A DNA stretch of 31,354 nt from Rozella allomycis CSF55 (lineage: Eukaryota > Rozellomycota), in assembly GCA_000442015.1 (NCBI GenBank), contig KE561165.1, positions 1 through 31,354 on the forward strand, given 5' to 3'. Under the pieces are notes generated by a model. The model was not told the origin of the DNA. It worked only from the letters and a program-made list of their open reading frames with translations, and made no database searches. This document shows, piece by piece, positions 1 to 8,702 of the stretch (positions are counted from its first letter, which is position 1; the number at the start of each line of letters is the position of its first letter). The position numbers were made by a program, and so were the translations under genes.

Positions 1-1
1 C

Positions 2-472
2 AAAAACGAAAATAGTTCATCCGTGCAATCGCTAACAAAAGACTCAGATGTAAAAGCAAACGACAACAAGTCGTCTCAGAAGTCATTAAATAAAGTTAAA
101 GGCGAAAACTCCTCACAGAAATCATTAAATGCAACTGCCTCGAAGCAATCACTCAAGAAGGCTGCATCAGAAAAATCGATAGCGTCAAAAGACTCGACTT
201 TTGCTACAAAGAAAGAAGTGGGTAAATCATTATCATCTATCAAGAATTCTCGCAAGTCATTAAAGGATTCAAAGTCATCGCTACCAGAGAAGGAGCCTCG
301 CGCCTCATCAGCTTCCAATAAAAGTTCAAAAGGATCAAATGCATATGTTGCTGAAAAGTCTCAAACAGTTCCTAGAGCTAGCTCTGTTCCTTTAGATAGA
401 ATTTTGAATAATGACGTCCCAACAAATTCTGTGGAAAAATTGCCAGAGCAAGTAAACAAACTTACAAATTAA
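2..472 (+). CDS. Ser/Lys-rich repetitive protein, 3' end only
   Basis: The frame is open from the left edge of the window to a TAA at 470-472, so the 5' end lies outside. About 156 residues are visible. They are low-complexity and dominated by Ser, Lys and Asn, with a degenerate motif of the form S-x-K-S-L repeated roughly eight times (SQKSLN twice, SKQSLK, SRKSLK and others). There is no recognisable folded domain, membrane segment or signal peptide in this part; the last 35 residues are less repetitive. An AATAAA-type signal lies about 10 nt after the stop. The Ser-rich repeat suggests a disordered, possibly phosphorylated tail, but no function can be assigned. The antisense frame is also open here, which is a by-product of the repeat. 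Confidence 0.7.
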   Translation, partial: KNENSSSVQSLTKDSDVKANDNKSSQKSLNKVKGENSSQKSLNATASKQSLKKAASEKSIASKDSTFATKKEVGKSLSSIKNSRKSLKDSKSSLPEKEPRASSASNKSSKGSNAYVAEKSQTVPRASSVPLDRILNNDVPTNSVEKLPEQVNKLTN

Positions 473-595
473 TGCTTTGAAAAATAAAAACAATTCTTCT
501 AAATGACTAAATCTTACATCGTTATATTCCATAGTTACAGTATTGACATTGTGTCACTTGCGTTTTGTGGCTGAAGTCACGTTGCCTAAAATTTT

Positions 596-1867
596 ATGTG
601 GCTCTATTACATTCTACTATTGTTAGTCTTGCACAAGACTCATTGCCAGACGCTCGAAGATTTTAATTACTCCACTATTCCAAACTGTGTCAAACACGAA
701 TTTAGAGTCGAGAGATTCTTTTATGCTAGCTCGGAATCGCTAATGTGTACAGCAAAGAGATATAGAGATGGAAAAGATGTTATCATCAAATATTACGCAA
801 GAGAATCTAAAGTACAAGATGAAAATGAGATTCTTAACAAATTCATGCGAGAATTGAGGGGGTTGAAATTGTTAGAGAGCTCCCCTTTCTTTCCAAATGT
901 AGTTTGTAAATTGCCAACAGATATGGATGATGATTACTTTGTGCTCGTCGTCGATGCATTTCCAGTTACGAATCTCGCTTCATATCAAAAATTTAGTCTC
1001 AGTGAACTTGTCAATTTCACTTCCAAAGTCTCTCTTGCTTTAGAACATGCAGCCATTCAAGGATTAATAATTCAAAATTTAAGCCCAAAAAATATCTACT
1101 TGAACGAAGGACGAGTTTTTATTGTGGATTTGTCATATGCAGTTACTTCACACGATCAGCTTATTAAACCTAAAGCTTCACCATACAGTGCGCCAGAAAA
1201 TATATGGTCAAAGAGCACGGATTTGTTTAGCCTTGGAGTCATTTTATTTGAATTACATGCAAAAAGTGTTGGTATTTCTGGTGATACAAGGTATCCTTTT
1301 TGGATTGTTGAAGGTGAGTATTTTCCTCGCCCAAGAGAAGCTAACTTTAATCCTTATGTCTATGCCATGACAAGGCCAATGTTGTCATTGGACCTCGCTA
1401 AAAGACGACTCTTTCCTGCAAATCCAAATTTTTTCTTTGCTTGGTCAATTAGAGATTCTAGAAACAAACGGTCGACTATAAAAAATTTGACCTATCGGGA
1501 TATCATTAATAATGTAGATATCGTCAGAAATATTCCAAATTCTGATTTTGATTCGGTACTTGAATTTATCGATGAATATCTTTCATTGAAAGAATCTAGC
1601 GCGAATGAAAAAATCGTATTGGAACATCAGTTAAAAATTTTAAGATATATTAATCATCAGATGGACATGGAATTGAGAATTGTAAATTCACATTCTGCTT
1701 CGGAGCAAGCGAAAACTTCAGCAATAGAGACAATCAAGGTAATCAAAAAAATGGAAGACAGCGCGCGTAATGATATTAAGTCAATTAAGCAAAATTTACA
1801 AAGAAATGAGGTTGAAATGAATGAGCTAAAAGCCAAAATATTCAATTTGTGTCAAATAAATTATTAA
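596..1867 (+). CDS. Secreted protein-kinase-like pseudokinase with C-terminal coiled coil
   Basis: A 423-residue protein. Residues 1-18 form a signal peptide (short N region, hydrophobic YYILLLLVL core, likely cleavage after HCQ). A kinase fold follows: VIIKYY holds the beta-3 Lys (K65), E86 fits helix C, the HRD loop reads IQNLSPKN (159-166), the DFG position reads DLS (178-180), APE is kept at 199-201, and DLFSLGVILFEL matches subdomain IX. The glycine loop is missing, the catalytic Asp is Asn161 and the HRD-loop Lys is Ser163, so phosphotransfer is unlikely. Residues about 330-420 are charged and heptad-like, consistent with coiled coil. The ATG at 596 is chosen because it gives the signal peptide. 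AATAAA overlaps the final codons. Secretion by an intracellular parasite suggests a host-facing or endomembrane scaffold role; this is inference. Confidence 0.75.
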   Translation: MWLYYILLLLVLHKTHCQTLEDFNYSTIPNCVKHEFRVERFFYASSESLMCTAKRYRDGKDVIIKYYARESKVQDENEILNKFMRELRGLKLLESSPFFPNVVCKLPTDMDDDYFVLVVDAFPVTNLASYQKFSLSELVNFTSKVSLALEHAAIQGLIIQNLSPKNIYLNEGRVFIVDLSYAVTSHDQLIKPKASPYSAPENIWSKSTDLFSLGVILFELHAKSVGISGDTRYPFWIVEGEYFPRPREANFNPYVYAMTRPMLSLDLAKRRLFPANPNFFFAWSIRDSRNKRSTIKNLTYRDIINNVDIVRNIPNSDFDSVLEFIDEYLSLKESSANEKIVLEHQLKILRYINHQMDMELRIVNSHSASEQAKTSAIETIKVIKKMEDSARNDIKSIKQNLQRNEVEMNELKAKIFNLCQINY

Positions 1868-2449
1868 CTAGACTTTGCTTAATTTTCATATTAAAGACGT
1901 TATATCTGATTTTCAAAGGTCTAATTTCGATCAAAATATATCAAAAAAATGTACAAGATGTTCTTTAAATGTGCCTTGCTCAAAATTTTCGAATGTTCCG
2001 GAGTCAGTGCACCTTACTGGATCCAGTTAATGAATTACATAAATGAAAAGATTTATATTCAATTCCATTAATCCAGTCTGTTACATACATTATGTTCTTT
2101 GATAAGTTGAACCTTGGGATGTCTTCGAAGGATAAAATAGACACCATCATGGTTCAGAATGCCGACCTGAATCATCGAAAATTTGAAAATTTCCGAAAAA
2201 AAGTTCTGTCAAAATCAAGTATCAAAAAGTACCAATTTTTGATAGCAGATAGCAAAACTAATGTTTCCCTACTCAACATTAACCCTAATCTGCCCTAAAT
2301 AACTTCAACCTAACTCTTATCTAACCATAGTCTCNTACTCAACATAAACCCTAATCTGCCCTAAATAACTTCAACCTAACTCTTATCTAACCATAGTCTC
2401 GTTCATTTGTAGCACTATGTAACCCCTGTACTTCATACCAGGGTGTATC
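1868..2449. other. Intergenic region with an N-flanking duplication
   Basis: No convincing gene. A 68-codon open frame at 2092-2298 has no recognisable features. The right part holds the 65-bp duplication around N2335 listed separately. Confidence 0.5.
2270..2400. repeat. 65-bp direct duplication flanking N2335
   Basis: Copies at 2270-2334 and 2336-2400 differ at one base and are separated only by the N. This looks like two unmerged contig ends rather than a biological tandem repeat. The unit contains AACCCTAA-like words but no telomere array. Confidence 0.9.
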
Positions 2450-3650
2450 ATGGAAGATAAACCCGCATTCGAAACACGGTTATCTTATAACGGAATAATG
2501 TTTCTCTTGAATAGAACCGCTTTTTTAAAAAAGTCCAATCAATGGACTGCCTATTACAGGTGTCAGAGATCAAAAGATGGCTGCAGCGCGAAGTTGATAT
2601 TTTCGTCAGATTCTACAGTGCTAAAGGGTAATATACTACTTTGATTGGATATATATAGGAGACCACACATGCCAGATTAAAAATGACAAAATGAATATAA
2701 TTGACGCTATCCAACATCCGCCTTATTCTATTTGTCCTGAAGGGCGTCAAATATTTCGTCGCTACTGGAGCGGCGATGTGAAGGGTGAGCTCCACAAGAT
2801 TCTATTGTGGGCAAGCGATGAAATGCTTGGCCTTTTGCGTCTCAACTCGCATACATTCATTGACGGTACTTTTCGTAGTTCTCCATTGCCTTTTAAACAA
2901 TTAGTGGTTATTATGACGTTTGACCCATCTAGTGAAATGTTTGTTCCATGTTGCTATGCTTTAGTTACAGCTAAAAATGGTTGGCTATACTCAGAGATTT
3001 TTCATATGCTGGTAACTCTCTTAAATTACCGCTGGCTGCCAAAATTGATGACCGCAGATTATGAAAAGGCTTTGATTAAAGCCATAAAAGAATCCTTCCC
3101 GGGTATTAGTTTTGTTGGATGCCTATTTCATTTCCAACAGGCTCTGTATAGGCGTATGGGGAAACTGGGTATGGACCAGCAGGTAAAGGACTGGCTAATA
3201 AAATTAACGCCAATGCTCACAGTGGTCAACCCGGATCACATTAGCATCGCAATTGACTTCATTAAAGAAAGATGCAAGAATCAAGTTTCAGTTGAAGCCC
3301 TAACTCTAATAGGTAGGTTTTTTCTATATTTTGAAAATACTTGGATGAAGTCTTATGAAATTCAAGACTGGAACGTATATCACCTTCGCGGGAATCCAGA
3401 ATTGATGAATAGAACAAACAACTGTTGTGAATCCGACAATAGAAGAATAAATGAAAAGTTCCCTACGACACACCCTCCCTTGAGCACATTCATTGGCGTT
3501 ATACAATCTGAAATATTTTACTTCTCGAAGAGACTCGAGTGTATACGGAAAGGTATCGAGCAAGTTCCTTTTACTGAAAAATTTGTTGACATTCCGTTGA
3601 TACCAATTGAACTTGAAGAGTTCATAAATGAAAAACGAATTAACAAATAA
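2450..3650 (+). CDS. FLYWCH zinc finger - MULE-type transposase, possibly intact or domesticated
   Basis: Two exons, 2450-2627 and 2659-3650, joined by a 31-nt GT-AG intron (2628-2658), give a 389-residue protein. Splicing completes the FLYWCH-type zinc ligand set: C38, C45, H62 and C64 (the last two in GDHTC, made by the exon junction). A MULE transposase domain follows: first Asp in the FIDGTF motif (about 128), second Asp in TADYEKAL (about 193), the C-x2-H pair in GCLFHF (about 214-217), and a candidate catalytic Glu in NNCCESDN (about 317). This is the catalytic layout of Mutator-like transposases, and the frame is unbroken. I saw no terminal inverted repeats close by, so it may be an immobile or domesticated copy. 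The TAA stop sits inside an AATAAA hexamer. Start ATG 2450 is the first in frame. Confidence 0.85.
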
Positions 3651-3670
3651 ATTATTTAGATATCTATTTT

Positions 3671-3903
3671 TGTTCATTTATTCTTAAGACAAACTGTAGA
3701 ATTTATTGAACTTTTTTCGGAAATTTTCGGGAGTTTTGGCAAATACTTAAATGAAATATGTTTTACATTGAATAATTTTTTCTTCAAAAAATAGTAAAAG
3801 TTGATTCACNTGTTCATTTTTTCTTAAGACAAACTGTAGAATTTATTGAACTTTTTTTCGGAAATTTTCGGGAGTTTTGGCAAATACTTAAATAAAATAT
3901 GTT
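3671..3903. repeat. About 92-bp duplication flanking N3810, ending at N3904
   Basis: Copy 1 at about 3671-3762 and copy 2 at 3811-3903 are nearly identical (short indel and base differences). Copy 2 is bounded by N on both sides, which suggests a small unmerged contig or alternative allele. Confidence 0.85.
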
Positions 3904-4114
3904 NATAGGCATTATTAAGTATTTGTACCTAGTCGACTTAATATTTTCTAATAGTAGTCCTATTCCATTAACTTGTTCATTAAAAGTTTCATCATTTCAA
4001 GTCATCAATTTATAACTTCTTAAAATAAACTTTAATCAGATAAAAAATTTCGTTAAAGTCTATCTTTTTAGTAAATTTCAAAAAAGAATTTACTACTTTT
4101 ATTTAGAAAAAAAT

Positions 4115-4384
4115 TTAGATAAATTTTAATTAAAATAATAAGAATTATTATTTGTTTAATACAAATGATTTTTTAATTGAATATTTTTAATGAAGAAAAT
4201 CTTAACTTCGAAATATCAAAAATATTTTTGCTGATGACAATAGAAAATAAAAAATAACTTAGATAAATTTAATAAAAATTAAAACGATACGTAATATAAT
4301 AAGTTTAATACAAATGATTTCTTTTTCATGAAGAAAATCCTAATTTTGAAATTTCAAAAGTATTTTTGATGATGACAATAGAAA
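4115..4384. repeat. Diverged tandem repeat, two units of about 130 bp
   Basis: Units at about 4115-4246 and 4259-4384 share an ordered series of words (TTAGATAAATTT, GTTTAATACAAATGATTT, ATGAAGAAAATC, TGATGACAATAGAAA). No N lies between them and they have diverged by substitutions and indels, so this is a genuine old duplication in non-coding DNA. Confidence 0.7.
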
Positions 4385-4613
4385 CTTACAATGATTATTT
4401 TTAAGTAAGAATAAAAAATTATTTAATATTATGTTAATTAAAATTTTATTATTTAGTTCCTTTTAAAAACTGATCAACTTTCATCGTCATTTCAAAGTTC
4501 TTGTACTTTGCAACGATCAATTTTGTTAAGTTTTTCTATTTGAGGTCCGGCAGTGACACAACGAAACCATTTTTAATATTATTCTTCATGTCCTTGCTTT
4601 TGCGGTCAAAAAA

Positions 4614-4940
4614 TCAAATTGTGGCGCAGAGGGGGGCACTGGGGGTCGGCCCATATGAAATATAACTACCCAACAATTTGACACCATCATTCTGAACTCG
4701 TAAAACTTCAGGTGGGATTAAAGTGATGTCTGGAAGACGGCTAGGCCAAAATAATTCACATTTTGTTATATTTAGATGTAATCCTAAAGAAGTCCCTTCA
4801 ATTTTAATAAATTCAAAAGCCTTATTACCACATCCACTTTGCCCGCTATAAATCCATCGTCGAGGATATATAACTCCGGGCATCTTTCCCTTACATTTAA
4901 AATTAACTCTTGCAAAACCAGTGAGAAAAGAAGAGGACCT
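4614..4940 (-). pseudogene. LINE-like reverse transcriptase fragment, frameshifted
   Basis: On the minus strand the piece starts in the RT motif GPLLFSLVLQ next to N4941, runs through YILDDG (the catalytic YxDD-type box) in one frame, then continues in another frame with GLHLNITKCELFW and PPEVLRVQNDGVKLLG. These are in the order seen in non-LTR retrotransposon reverse transcriptases (catalytic box, then the conserved GLxLNxxKCE block, then VKLLG). The frame change between about 4860 and 4810 breaks it, and no endonuclease or 5' part is present. It is a truncated dead copy abutting an assembly join. The family is well supported; the exact clade cannot be told. Confidence 0.8.
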
Positions 4941-5008
4941 NATTACTTAATTTAGTAGTGTGCACAACTACAGATGGCAAAAGTGGCGAAAAGCAGTCTG
5001 CACCTTTG

Positions 5009-6677
5009 ATGAGTTGTTCGAATGAGCTGATTAGAGAAATATATTCATATCTTCCATTAGATGATTCCATCGCGTTACGATCATGTAACCGCATGCTTAA
5101 TGAAAATTTCCGTATTCAAACTACAGAACTTGCGTCCAAGTGTATGGATACGTATATGAAAAATGGCGAATATGATAAATTATCTGATCTTTTGAATTCC
5201 AGAGTATCAAGAACAAGGATACTTGAAAAGAATGATTTGGACACCACACTAAAGTTGTTTATTTATGCGTGTGAAAATACTTCATTGCTTGATCTCTTGG
5301 TGAAGGAAGTGTCGAGACATGAGATATCTTTGAATGAGGTGATCGAAAAGATGCTCGGAGAAAATTGTTTGATATATCATGCGCGTTTGATCATTGACAG
5401 ATATATCAAGCTTGATAAAGATACGATGATCTCGATCATTTCTGGCAACTTTAAACTTTTATTTCAAAAATTTCTACCTCAACTCGATAATAATTTTGGA
5501 TTGGAAGATTTGACTAGTTTTATACAAGCTGCTGTTGAATATGATTCCTTGGATGTTTTTAGGTTACTATTTAGTAAATATGAAGATTTGATTTTCAACA
5601 GCAAAATTTTAGTGTCTGGACCTGAAAATACTGCACAAGATTCTGACTATAGTTTTTATCACTATGTTATAATTAAAGAAGCGGTACAGATTTTTGATTT
5701 TCTGCAAAACTATTATGAATTGGAACATTTTGCACTTTTGGAGTATGTAGACTTCAGCATAAGGGAGAATTGTCCATTGATGGTTGAATACTTTATGAAA
5801 ATGATTGACATTAATTTTGAAACATTTCCACTGTTGCATATATATTTATTAAATCACGATGATTATGAAACAATTGATGTAATGTTTAAGCACTTTGATT
5901 TCTTGTCACAAATGAGAATAATTCTACTTTCTTTTGACGCTAGAACTTCTAGAACGGACATTAATGAACATTTATTTGATAAACACTTGATCACTCTTGA
6001 GCATTTAAAAACTATCGTAAGAATCAATCGTATTTCATTATTCCAAACTGCAGTTACAACATTTACTGGGTTTGACTTGAATTACCTTTTTGATTATGCA
6101 CTGAAAATAGGAAGTTTACAAATAGCTTTTTATTTATTAGAANAAATTGACTCAATCAGAAATATGTTTTATTGTGAAGCAACATACAATAGAGGACTAC
6201 AAGGTAGGTTTGTTAAGCAATGTGATTGATGTTGATGTAGCGATAGAATGTGCTATAGATAATGAACAATTGGGGCCTTTGGACCACCTTTTGTCTATAA
6301 GGCCTTTAATTGATGATCACAAATTAGACAAGATTATCAACAGCTGGCAGCCCTTCTTTTTCGTTATCTTGCTTAAAAATAATTTGGTACCGCGAGAGAG
6401 AATATTGGAAAGGTGTTATCATTTGAATAATTTCGAAATGTTTGATTATTTTTTAGAAACCCACAAAGTTCGTCCTTCCTCTGATTTGATAAAATCTGCG
6501 ATTGAGAATTCCAAGTTTAAATTTCTAAAGTCAATGTTGAAGCATTCTCCAGATATGGCATTCTTAAGAGAATACAAATGTGACTTTCGACAATACCTTT
6601 TGAGGCATTCCAATTTTTCACAAGACAAAATATTGGAACTTTTAAACGTTATGAAAACACATAAAACGAAACAATAA
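5009..6677 (+). CDS. F-box protein with ankyrin-like helical repeats
   Basis: ATG 5009 starts an F-box (SNELIREIYSYLPLDD then LRSCNRML), followed by about 500 residues of paired-helix, degenerate ankyrin-like repeats. Such proteins usually bring substrates to SCF (Skp1-cullin) ubiquitin ligases. Reading is continuous to N6143. Beyond it the family-like frame is shifted (ending ...NVMKTHKTKQ, TAA 6675-6677), because the N hides an unknown length or because of an intron. A possible 37-nt GTAGGT...TAG intron at 6204-6240 would rejoin the frames, but the shifted frame is also plausible without it. It matches the other two F-box/ankyrin genes here in plan, though its repeats are much more degenerate. 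A GTG-started extension to 4958 is possible but not needed. Confidence 0.7.
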
Positions 6678-6690
6678 AGAATATTTTATT
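6673..6690. terminator. Overlapping convergent poly(A) signals
   Basis: AATAAA at 6673-6678 (plus) contains the TAA stop of the F-box gene. AATAAA on the minus strand at 6690-6685 contains the TAA stop of the WDR70 homologue. Only 8 bp separate the two stop codons, so transcripts must overlap if cleavage occurs downstream of the hexamers. Confidence 0.75.
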
Positions 6691-8544
6691 CAGGTTTGTG
6701 TCTCTTGACTTCGAATTCTGTGTATTCTCCAGTTTCAAATAACGCAACTGGTTGTGTTCTCTTATAAGCATGAGCAACGAATTCAGGATTTTCTTCTGCC
6801 ATTTTAGCATATTTCATTAATGCAGCTCTTGGATCTGATTCATCGCCATACGCTTCTTTGCGCAACATCTGAACCAAATGTTGAGTGTATGCATCACCCA
6901 ACTTGCTGCCTTTAGTTTTTGCTTCATTGGGTAACTCTGGTCGCTTGCTTTTGGCATAATTGTATCTTTCTTGTGCTCTCTTTTCCTTCAAACTGTATGG
7001 CGTTTGCTCTTTAAATAGTGGAAGGGAATTTGGCGCGTAAACTTTTTTATCAGCAGAAACAAAACTCTCAATTTTAGAAGTAAAATGGCGTTTAACACAG
7101 CATAGTACTCCTTTATGACTTCGTTCTTTGTCATATAACGCAGCAACAGATCCTCCACTGCTGCCTGCAAAAATCTTTATTAAAACATTGTAAGTTTATT
7201 ACTTGATTTAACCGTTTGTGCCAATATAGTTTAACAACAGATCCATCCGCTAAATCAATGTTGTTAAGAACTTGTCCAGTGGTTGTTTCATAAGCAATAA
7301 CTCTTCCACTTTCACCAGACCCTTTCTTGGCTGAAGTACCAGTCATAAATAGTTTATTATCTGGACTAAACATCGCACAAGTTTTTTCAAAGACGTTTGG
7401 TAGATTTTCATACTTGAAAAGTGGATCATTAAAGTTTCTCATGTCCCAGACTTTCAATGTGTTGTCCCATGAACGAGATAAAAGTAGGTTTCCGTCCAAA
7501 GAAAAGGAGAGACTCGTTATGTATTTATCCGCTTCATGCGCCATTTTATTCTATAAAAATCAACGATATGAAATTACCTTGATAGGAACAACAAATGGGC
7601 CTTTGGCATTCCATAGCCTGATAGTTCCGTCGTCACTTCCACTTGCTATCACGGACGCATCGTTTTTGTAAGCCACGGCTGAAACTGCAGGTCTCTTGGC
7701 TGCTTTTCCTTTAATCACGATTATGCTCTTTTGGGATTTGTCATTTTCTACATCCCAGATACGAACAGTGCTATCCATTCCACTAGTAATAAATGTATTC
7801 CCATCAAATGGATGCCAATCAGCTGCCATAATTGCATGTGTATGTCCTTTGGTATTCTTCTTATCGCGAAGATATGGATCTCCTTTGCTATAATCACATC
7901 TATTAATTAATATATTTGGTAATATTTTACATTGTGTGTCCATCTCTATCACACATCTTAGCTGACTGGCAAGAAGACGCTACCAAAATTCTATCTCCAG
8001 TCAAACTAAACTTTGCGTCAACAATCTTTTGTTGCTTTAAAATAATAAAGTTACTCCATAGCCTTCAAAAGGTTTTATGGTTCGGAAACTTCTAAACGTA
8101 TCATCCATAGAATTAAAGTCCCAAAGTCTCATTTCATGATCCAAACCTCCTGTAACCATTCTGGAGCCAGCTGGATCAATATGTATGGTGTTCACCAATC
8201 GGCTATGCTGCTTGAGTGTTGCCTGATATGAGATTGGCATATCTCTATCATCATATCCAACCTCTTCGAATTCTTCCTCATCGTCTTCATTGGTTTCAGC
8301 AACCCCTTCTTGAATGGATATACCCTCAGTGCTTTTTTCTATATTTTCAATATTCTTTTCATCGTCATTCTCAATTTTTTCAACGACATCGGTTTCTTCT
8401 GTATTTTCTTCGTCTGTTTCTTCCTCTACTATTTGAGGTTCCTTGTTTTATAAATATATAGGTTTCTACTAAATTGTGCTTTCCAAATGCCATTGGAAAC
8501 ATGGAACGTTTAACGTCTTTAGATATAGGCATTTGGTTCGGCAT
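6686..8544 (-). CDS. WDR70: WD40-repeat protein, WDR70 / gastrulation-defective 1 homologue
   Basis: Six exons (8544-8470, 8441-8055, 8025-7931, 7899-7578, 7550-7203, 7174-6686), introns of 28, 29, 31, 27 and 28 nt, 571 residues. Residues about 25-85 are an acidic Glu/Asp-rich stretch. WD40 repeats follow, with motifs such as VTGGLDHEMRLWDF, TSGMDSTVRIWDVE, ASGSDDGTIRLWNA and SRSWDNTLKVWDM. The order of segments, SQSAKMCDRDG, KPLF-like NDPLFKYENLP, TGTSAKKGSG and the C-terminal SDPRAALMKYAKMAEENPEF are hallmarks of WDR70. Splice choices were set by this alignment: for example the 29-nt intron at 8054-8026 restores WD-repeat length. WDR70 is a nuclear protein linked to chromatin and the DNA-damage response in other organisms. 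Its 3' end converges on the F-box gene. ATG 8544 is the likely start; an internal Met at 8532 is an alternative. Confidence 0.9.
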
Positions 8545-8702
8545 TCCTAGTGGCTTGGCTTAAGTTTTGGGCAAATGAATGAGATTCAATGTAACATTGG
8601 TGGATCTAAATTTGTACTCTTAGTGAATGAGAAATTCATATGAAAACTCGTGCATTACGCACTGCATTATGAGAGAATTAATTAAGACTCTTTATTTAAA
8701 AA

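Larger units (their letters stand above)
3651..4613. other. AT-rich gene-free stretch
   Basis: About 960 bp with very high A+T and no coding signal in any frame. It holds the duplication around N3810 and a diverged tandem repeat around 4115-4384, both listed separately. It lies between the MULE gene and the reverse transcriptase remnant, so it may be mobile-element debris. Confidence 0.55.

Noticed and set aside
2270-2400. Interstitial telomere or subtelomeric repeat
   Set aside because: AACCCTAA words occur only once or twice per unit and the repetition is fully explained by the duplication across N2335.
8035-8054. A 20-nt intron in WDR70 ending at the first AG
   Set aside because: The next AG, giving 29 nt, keeps frame, restores the WD-repeat length and matches the size of the other introns.
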